From the NCBI GenBank assembly GCA_032622095.1, contig CP136063.1, forward strand, positions 72,393,980 to 72,457,979: a stretch of 64,000 nt of DNA, in the 5' to 3' direction. A model generated the notes under the pieces. It did no database searches and was not told where the DNA came from. It saw only the letters and a list, made by a program, of their open reading frames with translations. The stretch is from Siphonodentalium dalli. Lineage: Eukaryota > Mollusca > Scaphopoda > Gadilida > Siphonodentaliidae. This document shows, one piece after another, positions 53,190 to 64,000 of the stretch; position 1 is the first letter of the stretch, and each line of letters begins with the position of its first letter. A program made the position numbers and the translations under genes.

Positions 53190-54814
53190 GTTGCGTGTGC
53201 ACGATAATTAGTTAATGGGGTGTCCCACAAAAAATGTGTTTCTATATAATAATATTAGGCTTCATTGTGGAAGTTGACAATGACCACTGATATCTTTTTC
53301 CAAATGATCTTTGATGAGACAGACAGGGACGTACGATGTGGATTCTAAGTGGGCGGTGTCCACCTGTGAATTTACGTCCGCACCCCCTGCAGTTTTTAGA
53401 CTACCTCGATCCAACACCTAGATGTCACAAAAAATCCGTTTGCTTGGACTGTTACATGATATGTTAAACAGTGTGAATAAACAACCATCACTGGCATTCT
53501 ATAGTTGGCAAGGTCAAATACCGAATTTACTTTAGGAATAATCTCCGTTTTCCTATGAAATTAGAGTGTATATATCGCGAGATTAAGTTTGTATATCCTG
53601 ATAATTGCGATGGAATGCCTAGTGTCCCTTTAAGATCGGTACCAATTCAGAAATGGAGCAGTCAATGTAGATTATTCATTCCCCAAAAGACTTAACAAGG
53701 CTATATTTGAGGCAACTCAAACATTTATACTAACTAGCAATCGATTTCGTTAGTCGCCAATTGTATTTCTGACTCACAATAAGTAGCTGCTCGAATTTGA
53801 TAATCTTCAGAGACACAAATCAAAAATGATATAGCTATAAATGATATATATAGCTAACAATGTGGTAACAATTTAAGAAACTCGATGCTGCACAAAACAA
53901 AAAACAAAAAGCCATATAAAGGTGCTGGCAAATAGTGACTCCACTCTACACATAGTTTAAATGTTTCCTATGTAAAACAGTATCACGCATAAGAGAAGTG
54001 ATCGCTGTAATTATATGTGCTGATTGCTTCCCCCCTCTGTTCTCACCAACTGTAATCCATCAGGTCACTAATCTTCTCATCATGCTCTGTATCTCTTCCT
54101 CTTACTTAATCTTGTCTTCCACTTCTCACTGACCAATATATGTAATCTGTTCTTTTCTGAGGAGATGGCTCTATATAAGCATCTGATTCTCTTCCTCCCT
54201 TCTAGTCTTCTATTCATACATGCGTCATGTTTTATAATTATATCTTTTTGGGAAGAAATAAATATTGTTCAAACCAAAAAGCGCTGAATAGATCGACATT
54301 CAATTCCGAAATATCGTACCGTAACGGTCCAATAAATATGCAGATTTGTGTTTATACGACGTCGATGACACCGACTATGTAAACATGTATACTTTGAAGA
54401 GAGTTATCAATGAGCACAATGAATACCTAGTGATGACGTTGTTGTTTTATGGAGTATTTTTGTAATGTCCAATACATTGGCGGATCGGAATAGTATCCAT
54501 CATTCACATTCACTGCACATAATAAAACATCACGAGACAGCAACAGGTAAGCTCTAACATTTAACCAGCCTAATCGTCAAAACGCTTAATCTGTACACTG
54601 GTTATGTAATATTTTGTTGATTAGGCAGTCTGTAAGATAAAACACCTAAATGCATTGTTCCATATTTGGAAGTACAGGCGAGAAATTCTTAACTCAATGG
54701 TTACGTAATGTGGCATAAACTGCTTCCCATCTAATAACCACATGGCTTCACATCAGTTGGCAACTTATCACAATTAAGTGAACACTTACTCCATTGCACA
54801 ATCCAGATACCTCA
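53190..54814. other. Intergenic, nothing recognised
   Basis: AT-rich sequence with a pyrimidine-rich stretch (54020-54210); no gene was found. Confidence 0.35.
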
Positions 54815-54822
54815 GCCATATG

Positions 54823-55314
54823 CAGGGTCCGCGCTGGACCGAAATTTACTTTTGCCAAATAATTTGCCAAATGAAAATATTGTTTTCAAAATTATATTAG
54901 CATTTGCCAAATGCTATCCCTATGATAGTATCATTTTCTGCAACGTTAATTATTGTGTTTCGACACTCTCGGTTTGAACGACTTTTGATATCGATAGAAA
55001 GCAGTTAGTTAATAATTATTTATACTCGCATATCTATTGTGGTTTATCATACAACAATAAGCCAATCACCGAACAGTACGATGGTAGAAGGGTTTCTAAG
55101 TGGTGTTAACTTTTCATAAATCTAAATAACACCACTAAAATAATTATGTTGGAAGAGTTTCCTGAAATAATGGGAATGATTGACCAATATTTTTCAAATT
55201 GCTTGAGGAATTAAAAAGTGACTTGCCAATACATTTGCCAAATGAAAATATTTTTTGCCAAATGTGAATTATTTTTGCCATTGGCAAATTTGGCAAGTGG
55301 CAGCGCGAACCCTG
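54823..55314. mobile_element. hAT-like MITE (family F) with 8-bp target duplication
   Basis: 492 bp with inverted ends CAGGGTCCGCGCTGG / CAGCGCGAACCCTG, flanked by GCCATATG at 54815-54822 and 55315-55322. An 8-bp duplication and CAGGG-type termini are typical of the hAT superfamily. Subterminal tttgccaaat motifs are repeated at both ends. The frames at 55144-55409 overlap it by chance. Confidence 0.9.
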
Positions 55315-55654
55315 GCCATATGTTGGTTTATGATGTATATAAGAAATTTTCCTCAATTGATATTAAAAGTATACAAAGGTATTTTCATCGCGTATTTTCA
55401 AACTATTGAGAAGGTGAACATTTACATATTTCTTCCAGCGTTTATAATCAAAGCTACGATGAAAGGCTTTGGTGACATCAGTCGCTATTTTTTTGCGAAA
55501 CTCGGGTGATTTAGAAAACTACATTCACACAATCTGGAATAATTCAAACAAATTTTGGATTACTTTAGCAAACGATATAAATGCAAGTGTCAATGATACT
55601 GTAGCTCAACTTGGGAGGATTGAATTTTTTGCTTAGCAATGAAATGAATGATAA

Positions 55655-56110
55655 AGAAGAAGTCACGTTGAAGATCCATATATAGTATGGTCATGATCCG
55701 ATGAGGGATATGGTATGCAGGGTGCGCCAAGGCATGTTGTCATACAAATAGTAATATTCCAAGATGGCTGCGTTTTTCAACGAATTTCGGTCAAAATAGG
55801 AGGCTCCCATCTAGAGGTCACCCTGAAGATACATATGAAGTTTGCCGATGATCGAGTGAGTGATGTTGTCTGTAGGGTGCGCCAAATTATTTAGTCATAC
55901 AAAGAGTAAATCCCAAGATGGCATCTGGCGGCCATGTATTTCAACGAATGTCGATCAAGATAGGAGACTCCTATCTAGAGGTCACCCCGAAGATTCGTAG
56001 TAAGTTTGGTGATCATCAGATAAGGATGAGGATGAGGATTTAGTCATGCAAAGAGTAAAACCCAAGATGGCTGCCGGTGGCCATTTTTTCATCGAAAATT
56101 GTTAACATTT
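55655..56110 (+). repeat. Diverged ~150-bp tandem repeat, about three units
   Basis: Repeats of cccaagatggc(t/a), gtcatacaaagagtaaa, ctagaggtcacccygaagat and aagtttg.tgatcat. No coding role is seen. Confidence 0.75.
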
Positions 56111-56119
56111 GATAGCTAA

Positions 56120-57500
56120 ATCTTGGGTGCATGGTATACAGGGTTGAACAAATGTACCGATCTCTTGTCACTTTTTACTTTTCTTCGGAATCTGTTCACG
56201 CCTCTGCGGGTGAACTCTTTTAAGTCAGCGGGTGTTGTTTTGTATTGGATGGTGCCCTACCCGGATTGCATATCGAGTTCGCCCGTAAACATTGAGTTAT
56301 AGTCGACAGGGGGCCAAGGGCCAATCATCAAAAATTGAGTTCAAACGTCTCACGCTATAATAGAATAAAATACCTTTGACGAGAAGAAAGTGGAATAACC
56401 AGGTTGTACGTTTGTGTCTATGCCACTGCCTGTGGGGATGACATTAAATGCACACCAATCAGTGCATGGGGGAAATCAAAGTAATCTGTTTTGCTGTATT
56501 ATTTATTCTGACCTTTTTGTAAGTGATACTTTATAACATACCATACAATCTCAATCAAATACATTCTTAGTTTCAACTACAACAGGCACCTGTATAATTA
56601 TACATCAATAGGTATGACCAAGAACAAAGATACAATGATATATGTTATATAATGTACTCACGGAATTACAAACGCCAAACCAAACAACCATCCCCATACG
56701 AACCATACGCGTATATAATATATACCTGCAAACTATTAGAATATATATTAATTATTTTTAATACAAATATGCAATCAAATGGGTGGGTGGCGTTTCTGAA
56801 ACGAATTATGTCGGCCATGTCCGTGGTTTGTGTCATGGCTAGTTTAGCGAGAAAATACGTTTGAAAATATTGCTTGATTATTCGAAATGAGTGGCTACTT
56901 GGATTACAATATTCGATTGATTTGTGCAGATTAGCATTATATCTGTCGATAAATAAAACTATGCACAAACTCGCAAATAAATTAAACTACAGATCGCGTT
57001 CAGTTATTATTATATTTTCGCTATATGTTAATACACCGCAATTTGTTTTTATTTGCGATGGCCAACAACAACTGTCATTGTATATGGAATCGTCTTGCAT
57101 GATGTTATTGTTAATTACATGTGCCATTGTTGATCCTAATACATTGTTATTGTTTTCTTTTGTCAATAAAATGTAATATACGTTCAATTTAAAAAGAACC
57201 ACAAATGATTGAATTACACCAGTGTACTAATCATTCATTGGTATTTTGCCTTAATTAGTGTAAACAATATTTTATTTCTCAAAAAGGCACTTAAATACAT
57301 ATATAACATACACAAACATACATATGAGATAAAGGGATCTGGGAGTAAGCCTAGGCTTATTGGTGGCCATTTCCGCGATATAAAATTGCTTCATGATATA
57401 TTTTGGTCTCGAGTGGTGAATTGTCCGATCCACAGACACCCGCGAGCATATCCGCTGCTGATCGCCGCAGTTCCGATCCCCCCGGATTACATAATTTTAC
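56120..57500. other. Intergenic and possible LINE 3' flank, nothing recognised
   Basis: The part next to 57500 may be LINE 3' UTR on the - strand. The frames at 56652-57202 show no domain. Confidence 0.35.
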
Positions 57501-57564
57501 TGTGAGAGCGCTCTTATTTATTTTCACTACTCTTTGGATGCGATATGTATATCTGTTAGTGGTG

Positions 57565-60500
57565 GAACTCAGTTAAATCGTTTGGTTCTATCTATGAATT
57601 TTTGGAGTGACATGAAAATGACTGTATTTTCACTGTACGTTGAATTAACCGACCCATTAAGTAAAGTGTTCACATTTAATGTCATAATAGGACCCACAAA
57701 ACAGTTATCTCTCTCTTTTTTTGTAAATTTGACAGTGAAGTAAAAACAAATGTTCGGCGGTCTCTGGTTCCCCACAATCGCAGAATGGATTATTATTTAG
57801 GTGGTTACAAAACAGATCATATTTCAAGTTACTGCAGTAGGTTCTCAGATGACAGTGGTAGATTTGACTTGGTCTTGTAAACGTTGTATAACAATATGAT
57901 GGTATGCTATTGTGATTTTTGGAGATATATCTCTTGAATTCTGATACTGTGTCACAACTTTTCGCTTCTGGTGGAAGGCTATTGACCGCTATTCCATAGT
58001 TTTACGGTGGCTGGCAGGAATGAATTTTCATATCTTGTCGCAAAAAACGGGGGCGCCTGAGGCCTTTTTGTCTGAAATCGTAATTGGTTTGGCTTCCAGA
58101 TACCGGAGGGACAAGCGTATATAAGTAAGGAGGCGTGTCTCGCTTAATCATTTTGAAAAATTTAATAAGTTTTGCTTTTTCTCTTCTGCTCGAAAGTGTG
58201 TCCCAGCCGGTTTCCCGTAATAAAGATTCCTTACTACAGCTTCTAGTTGCCCCTGTGACCAATCGCGCGACTTCGTATTGGATGTCTTCGAGATGGCCTG
58301 AATCCTCATCTGTACAATTATCCCATACCGATGAAGCATATTCCATTACTGGGCGGATGTAAGATAAGTATATACGTTCGAGGGTTCTCCTGTCCAAAAT
58401 GAATTTATACTTCCTCAGTATATAAAGTCGAATTGCAGCTCGATTTTCAATATCAGTTATATGATCATGCCAGGTACCATCCCCATTAAAAGTTAGACCT
58501 AGGTGCTTATGTGTTTCAATTTCTTCAATATTCTGCCCAAACATCTGAAGTGGTGGGTGGTCGATAGCGTTGGTCTTCCATGATATCAGAAGTGACTCTG
58601 TTTTGATGGGATTGAATTTAACTTGCCATTTTTGCGACCACTCGAATAACAACCTGATGTCGTTGTTAATAACTGCGGCCAATATGGGGTCTTCGATCGA
58701 AAGATATAGAGACGTATCGTCAGCAAAAAGCCTTATATTACTCGTCACATTTTCTACAATGTCGTTTATATTATGTAGACTAAAAATAGAAGAGGGCCAA
58801 GTATGGATCCCTGTGGCACACCAGCTGAGACACTCTTCAAGCTTGAATTGGAATTGGAAACAAATACTCGCTGCTGTCTATTATCTAAGTACTTTTCCAG
58901 AAGATCCTATGTCGCGCCGATAATTCCCATACTTTTGAGTTTAAACATAAGACCGCGGTGCCATACCTTATCAAAAGCCTTGCTAACGTCGCAGAACAGG
59001 CATCTAATTTATTTACCGCTATCAAGTGAAGATATTATATAATGATAGACGTCTGTTAACTGAAAGACTGTGCTGTCATTAGGGGTGAATCCTGACTGAA
59101 GATTTGTTAGGAGGTTGTTGGTCCTGAAGTATGTATTCAAGTGAGAGTAGATACACTTTTCGAAAAAGTTTGACAAGCAACAACGTAAAGAAACTGGGCG
59201 ATAATTTGAGGGTTCACTAGGGTCGTCTTTCTTATAAATGGGACAGACATTTGCAATTTTCCATTCAGATGGGAAGAATGATTTTTCAATTAGTTTATTG
59301 AAAACAAATTCCAATGGGGCAGCCAGCGAGGATGCACAGTGTTTCCATATGCGTGGGCTCATTTCATCGGGCCCACTAGCTTTCGCTGATTCTACGCTTT
59401 TCAGTGATTTGTATATTTCTTCACGTGTAACAAGAAATGAATCGATTCTAGATTCTGTTTTATAAGCAAAGGGTGGTAAGTCAATTGTGTTTTCATTGGG
59501 AAGAGATGATATCGAAGCGAAATAATTGTTAAATATTTCAGCTTTCGACGCGTTAGCTGTTACAATGTTGTCATTATATTTCAGTGCTGGTATACTTTTT
59601 TTCTCGGGGCCCTTGAGTCGGTTTAGAGTCTTCCACCAGAGCGAAGATTCAGTAAGGCAGTTTCCCAGTATAGACTGGGTTTTTTTCTATTAAGTTTTGC
59701 TTGGCACTTCTTATACACGATATCACCGCATTTCTCTTATTCTTATATTTTGGCCATGACTGGTCGTTTTTCTTTCTTTTTGCATTTGAATAAAGGCGAC
59801 GTCTCTGTCTAATAAGTCTTCGAATTTGGCGTGTCATCCAGGTGGGCTCATCGTATCGTATAGTAGCAATTTTGTTCGGTATATGTTTTGAAGCTAATTT
59901 CGATAATTTCTCTGTAAGTGTTCTTGCTATTCGTGTGAAGTCTATTTTAGACAGGTCCAATTTATAATTCCATTGTTCGAGTTCGTTGTTCATTGCAGTA
60001 AAGTCTGCAGCATCGTAGTTCCAGACTCTCCGTTTGATGACACGACTCGATTTCACTTTATTTAAACTTAATTTTACTAGTATGGGACAGTGAAAGCGAG
60101 TCAAGTCAGCAAAACAAGGATCTAAAACTTCCCATGATTCGACAAGATGTGGTTTATTTGTCATGACCACCACATGTGATAGGTTTTTGTCGTCCGTTGA
60201 CATTCTGGAGGGGTTACTACCTCAATCCATACACACTCTATACATGTTATTTCTAAGTCCCTGCGTCTTTTAAAATATAGTGAGTTAGATACATATACAG
60301 CGATACCACCTCCATGACATGTACGGTTAAGTCTCTCGGGTGCGTAGAAACCAGGAATAAGAATTTCGGAGTCTTGTATTTCGTCTGAGAGCCAAGTTTT
60401 ATAAAAGCTGCAATATCATAGCTTCCTATCTCAGCGGACAAAATGTCAAGTTTGGGTCTTATACTTTGAATGTTCAGACACATTAGTGATAGTTTTGTAT

Positions 60501-60900
60501 CATTTTTAGTGTCCGATAAGGATGGACCGGGATTTGAGTGCACGTCAGATGCTTGTTTCAAGATAGAATTAAGTTTTTCTGTTAGAGCCCTCAGTAAACT
60601 CGCTATAGATTCTTGAATTAGCATTGTGATCAAAACACGAGCTTTTTTACAAACAGTATGCCTTAGTGTCTAACAACTTGGTGTCGCTTATGTTCTAATT
60701 GTGACACAGGTTTAAAACTTTGCAAGTTTGTCCCCCATGTGCCATTGGTCATTATAAAATCAGGAGACTTTGCCACCGATATCTCTTTAGTAACGGTTAC
60801 TGAGCACTTACCCGGAATTTGCGGCAAAATGCAATTATAGCTTATGTCTATTTTACTCATTAAGCTATACTTTAGTGGCAATTCGACTTTACTTGACTGC
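57565..60900 (-). mobile_element. APE-type LINE (CR1/Jockey-like), nearly full length but dead
   Basis: - strand order: an N-terminal segment (60881-60523) ending in a DVHSNPGP motif, the start of an endonuclease (LSLMCLNIQSI, 60522 onward), the end of the endonuclease (FHCPILVKL, near 60080), the linker, reverse transcriptase, then a C-terminal tail with a CNHLNNNPFCDCGEPETAEH-type Cys/His block near 57800 and an end like 'KFIDRTKRF' (57569). The middle of the endonuclease is missing. At least one stop and several frameshifts interrupt the rest. The 5' boundary and target duplication were not found. The clade assignment (CR1 or Jockey group) is inference from motif style. Confidence 0.85.
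58002..60203 (-). pseudogene. LINE ORF2 remains: endonuclease end, linker, reverse transcriptase
   Basis: Frames in order: 60203-59649 (end of endonuclease, then the RQRRRLYSNAKRKKN linker); 59362-59009 with PIYKKDDPSEPSNYRPVSL (NYRPVSL at 59206-59186); a segment with DVSKAFDKVWH (58990 downward) and [15 protein letters not shown]; and 58748-58002 with the catalytic FADD at 58727-58716, NPIKTESL, and the thumb segment YLSYIRPVMEYASSVWDN. A TAG stop (58909-58907, after GIIGAT) and a small insertion before NDIVEN break the domain. Motif spacing is otherwise normal, so the loss is fairly recent. Confidence 0.85.
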
Positions 60901-60919
60901 CTCAGCTATACATAAAACG

Positions 60920-61370
60920 TGAACATTAATTGTGGTTAGAATTGTGATAATGAATGGTGGATTTCAGTCGCTGTACTGAAGTTCACCAAATGTAACTGGT
61001 GTGGGAAGTGTGAAAGCAAAGCCTATACTGCTATAGTAAAGATCTTGGCTGCACCAAAATGGCCATTAGCCAGTAGCGCAAATCCTGTGAAAACATAAAA
61101 TTTCCACAGTGTATGCTGGATAGACTTCGATGACAACGATGGATGACTATGGACGACTAACATTGACACAAGATCTCAATTTGCCCTATGGCCCAAGAGA
61201 CTCTAAAGTCTATTACGGTCATGGTCACAATCGGTCAGGGTTCCATACCAAAGAATAAGACGATACGCCATACTCATTGGATGCCCGTAGTCCTTGCGAT
61301 GGTCGAAGCTAGACATGATTGACGTGTTCGTCAGATTGGACTGTTATATGTGTATTGATTAGTGACATTA
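60920..61370. other. Intergenic, upstream of the second receptor-like exon
   Basis: No gene. It may contain regulatory sequence for the downstream exon, but no specific site can be supported apart from the TATA motif at 61379. Confidence 0.35.
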
Positions 61371-61378
61371 TGACACAG

Positions 61379-61385
61379 TATAAAG
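61379..61385 (+). promoter_or_regulatory. Candidate TATA box of the second receptor gene
   Basis: TATAAAG lies 103 bp upstream of the ATG at 61488. A start site ~30 bp downstream would leave a ~75-base 5' leader. Such motifs are common in AT-rich DNA. Confidence 0.3.
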
Positions 61386-61487
61386 TCTTGCCACGCGAGG
61401 ATGGAACAAGATTGATTGTTGTTATTAGCATCACAAGCATATTGTAATTATCCCTGCTGTCTAATGGTGGTTGACAGCCGACAAGAG

Positions 61488-61569
61488 ATGTGGAAAAACT
61501 TTCTTGTGGCATCCGTAACCATTCTCTTCATTGGATATAACTTGAGATCAGTAGAATGCGGAAAAATAG
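61488..61569 (+). CDS. First coding exon of a second, probably iGluR, gene (signal peptide)
   Basis: ATG at 61488 in a good context (G at -3), with 27 codons plus one base before donor gtgagtgt at 61570 (phase 1). MWKNFLVASVTILFIGYNLR is a clear signal peptide: a Lys, a hydrophobic core, then SVEC as a likely cleavage region. The exon breaks off at CGKI plus G, which would continue as 'KIG', like the first beta strand of iGluR amino-terminal domains (IRIG/IKIG). The same strand and closeness to an iGluR support a tandem paralogue. The rest must lie beyond the window, and any secreted or membrane protein is possible. Confidence 0.5.
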
Positions 61570-62033
61570 GTGAGTGTCAGGGGTGGGTCTTTGACTTTGC
61601 AAAGTAAAGAATTACCATTTCTAGTACTTGCCATTTGCTGCATCAACATTACCATTATCATTACTTTAAAAATGAGACGTAATAGATTACGATGATCATT
61701 ATTGTAGGTAAGTAAAGTAATGTGTTACTATTATCATTAAGGTCTAAACAATAAGAGTTAATTGTTGGATTACCATGAAGTCCCTTTGGGCTTGACTATC
61801 TATTGCATTAAGATATAAAGACTGGTTTGTATCTCTCTAAACCTACAATAAAAAGCATTACGACCCCATTTTATAAAATAGTATATACTTTTAGAAATGA
61901 AATCTCAACAAACAGCGTCCACGCACTACCTACATGCACGTAAACCAGATAATGGTAGAGGAAATTTGCCATGTCGCAAGAAATATGACGTATATACCCA
62001 ATTCAAAAGATATGGGGTCCGACTTATTTAGTG

Positions 62034-62740
62034 TATTCCCAATTATACAATAATGATAACACCATCATTGCCATCAAGCCGCGCCGGAGTCCACTAGGGG
62101 GTCGACATCAGCGTTTATTGGTATACATTCTTACAAGTTAAGGGACGGACACGTCTTCACATACAGGTTCATTACATCCTACTGTGTCTGCGTTGGCGGT
62201 CAGGAAAAACCAACGAAAAACCTCTTGGGAAAAACGATGGAAACCTGCTTTCCGAAACCAACATCACTAACGCAACTCGAATGTTCGGAAATTCATTCTA
62301 ATTGATCAATTGTGCAACACAAACCTGTACACACTATATAATACAAATATAAATTAACATATATAACATGTTCAGATATATACACTATGGTCGTGATCGG
62401 ATGACACATTTATATGCGTTTAATATAAATGACTACATATAAAACTATTACTTCCTGAATAAGGTGCGATATTCACATTTCAAAATTACAATTAACTTTT
62501 ATTAATGATAATTCAAGAAAATTCAACGTATACTTTCTATAATATGCATGATTTCATGCGTTATAAGAATATATGTTTCTCAGATATAGTTTCAACATAC
62601 GCATCTCATTACGTTATTGAACCGTCAATCCATAACATTACTGAAATGTTTGAAACAAAAAATTTGGAATGATCAGTATTCCCAATTCTCCAATAATGAT
62701 AACACCATCAGTGCCACCAAGCCGCGCCGGAGTCCACTAG
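62034..62740 (+). repeat. 64-bp direct repeat pair 643 bp apart
   Basis: 62034-62097 and 62677-62740 (tattcccaatt...ataatgataacaccatca...gccgcgccggagtccactag) differ at a few bases. They are too short for LTRs, and the interval has no coding sequence. Confidence 0.85.
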
Positions 62741-62940
62741 ATCCATTACAAAGAATTGGTCGTTGGAATCATTAAATATTAAACTTTAATCTTCTAATAA
62801 TGAAAAAATATATTTCATTATACCGAAAAGTTGATCATATTTGTGTATTCTACATGAACATTAATTCGTGTTTGCCCATGTTACAGACACCTTACAACAA
62901 TCCACATACATGTGCATATATACATACATAATCACTGATG

Positions 62941-63410
62941 CCTAGCATCTTGAGTATTATCATGGGCCTCACGCCCTTGCTCCGGTATGCTTCCAAATGC
63001 CGAGCATCTTGAGTATTATCATGGGCCTCAAAACCCTCGCACATACGTGCTTCCAAATGCCGAGCATCTTGGAAATTATCATGGGCCTCACGCCCTCGCA
63101 TCGGCATGCTTCAAAATGCCGAGCTTCTTGAGTATTATCATGGGCCTCAAACCCTCACACAGATGTGCTTCAAAATGCCGAACATTTTGAAAATTATCAT
63201 GGGCCTCACGCCCTCGCACCGGCATGCTTCCAAATGCCGAGCTCTTGAGTATTATCATGGGTCTCAAACCCTCACACAGACGTGCTTCAAAATACCGAGC
63301 ATTTTGAGAATTATTATGGGCCTCACGCCCTCTCATCGACATGCTTACAAATGCATAGTATCCTGATTATTATCATGGGCCTCAGACCCTCGTAGCGACG
63401 CGCACCAAAA
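62941..63410 (+). repeat. ~59-bp minisatellite, eight units in an A/B alternation
   Basis: The anchor catgggcctc occurs about every 58-60 bp (62961, 63020, 63080, 63139, 63198, 63256, 63315, 63374). Units alternate between cctcacgccctcgc... and cctcaaaccctc(a/g)ca..., giving a ~118-bp higher-order unit. Both strands are open over most of it; the frames at 62892-63366 are repeat translations. Confidence 0.9.
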
Positions 63411-63945
63411 TAACAACATGCTATAATAATGGCATGACGCCTTCGCCCTAAAGCGTTACATTACTACTAAAGCATATCACTCGCGTACCAAAACTCGATG
63501 CCAGTTCTAAATGCCGAGCACTAGTATATTTTGATTATCATCATGGGCCTCAAACCCTCGCACCGACGCGCTTCCAAATGCCGATCATCTTGGAAATTCC
63601 ACATGGTCCTCTAAAACGCACACAAAAGCGCCATTAAACATGCCAAACAAAATATTCGATGTTTAACATTTGGTTAAGTTATCATGGACCACATGCCATC
63701 ATATCAAAATTCTATACCTTGGCTTTATAAAACCCAGATTGTTAAAACCATGTTAACAAGGTCTAACACCTGTGCACCGAAGCGCTATCTTCAAGTGCTC
63801 GAACACCAAAATAACAACATGTATATCGGTTTTAACATCAATACACAATCGTAGGCTCTAATAATGGCATACCGCCTTCGCATTAAAGCGTTACATCACT
63901 ACCAGAGCATATCGCTCTCGTACCAAAACGCGATTCAAGTTCTTA
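63408..63945 (+). repeat. ~434-bp spaced direct repeat, end of window
   Basis: aataatggcat(g)acgccttcgc...aaagcgttacat...actaccaaaac-type block at 63424-63510 recurs at 63858-63940, and caaaataacaacatg precedes both. One further minisatellite unit (63538-63590) lies between, so this is an extension of the satellite array. Confidence 0.7.
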
Positions 63946-64000
63946 TAACGAAAATCCGTGCTAAATCCATATTACCACGACCTATTGTACATACCACAAA

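Noticed and set aside
62034-62740. Direct repeats as LTRs of a small retrotransposon
   Set aside because: 64 bp is too short, ends are not TG...CA, and there is no primer-binding site or coding sequence between.
62892-63366. Repeated frames on both strands (for example MSMRGREAHDNSQN) resembling a repeat protein
   Set aside because: They translate the ~59-bp minisatellite; both strands are open and no unique flanking sequence exists.

Overview
The window is eukaryotic nuclear DNA: AT-rich, with spliced exons, long introns, and a very high density of small inverted-repeat transposons, satellites and decayed retroelements. The one well-supported host gene is a metazoan-type ionotropic glutamate receptor (iGluR). 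The transposon content, including a long-TIR element with a C2H2 gene and a LINE with a 2A-like motif, fits a marine invertebrate. The species and phylum cannot be fixed from what I can see.

Layout. An iGluR gene lies on the + strand from 1808 to 37417. I reconstruct ten exons: three amino-terminal-domain exons (1808-1989, 13880-14089 and the tentative 18626-18799), 21260-21478 (end of that domain), 22560-22660 and 27343-27433 (ligand-binding S1), 28278-28611 (end of S1, M1 and the pore), 30387-30604 (M3), 32714-32970 (S2) and 37042-37417 (S2 end, M4, cytoplasmic tail and stop). All splice phases are compatible. The signal peptide and the start of the amino-terminal domain must lie upstream of the window. 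The protein looks atypical: the carboxylate-binding Arg is kept, but the positions matching GluA2 Tyr450, Glu705 and the Q/R pore site appear to be Trp, Ser and Glu.

The introns are filled with mobile DNA. The 11.9-kb intron after the first visible exon holds a 7.4-kb element (3479-10900) with ~860-bp terminal inverted repeats and a 6-bp flanking repeat. It carries a frameshifted C2H2 zinc-finger gene and two 1736-bp macro-repeats built on an ATGAGCAA minisatellite. Several small families flanked by TTAA (piggyBac-like) recur, some with one or two ~75-bp palindromes. One TTAA element is nested in another, with a readable empty-site comparison. Others have long TIRs, are foldbacks, or belong to a hAT-type family with a clean 8-bp duplication.

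From 37.4 to 61.4 kb I recognise no host gene: only MITEs, a 478-bp palindrome, two reverse-transcriptase relics and a fairly complete but dead LINE on the - strand (about 57.56-60.9 kb). At 61488-61569 a TATA-preceded exon encodes a signal peptide ending in CGKI plus a split codon. This matches the start of an iGluR amino-terminal domain, so a second, tandem receptor gene probably begins here and continues past the window. The last 1.1 kb is a ~59-bp minisatellite with an alternating two-unit pattern.
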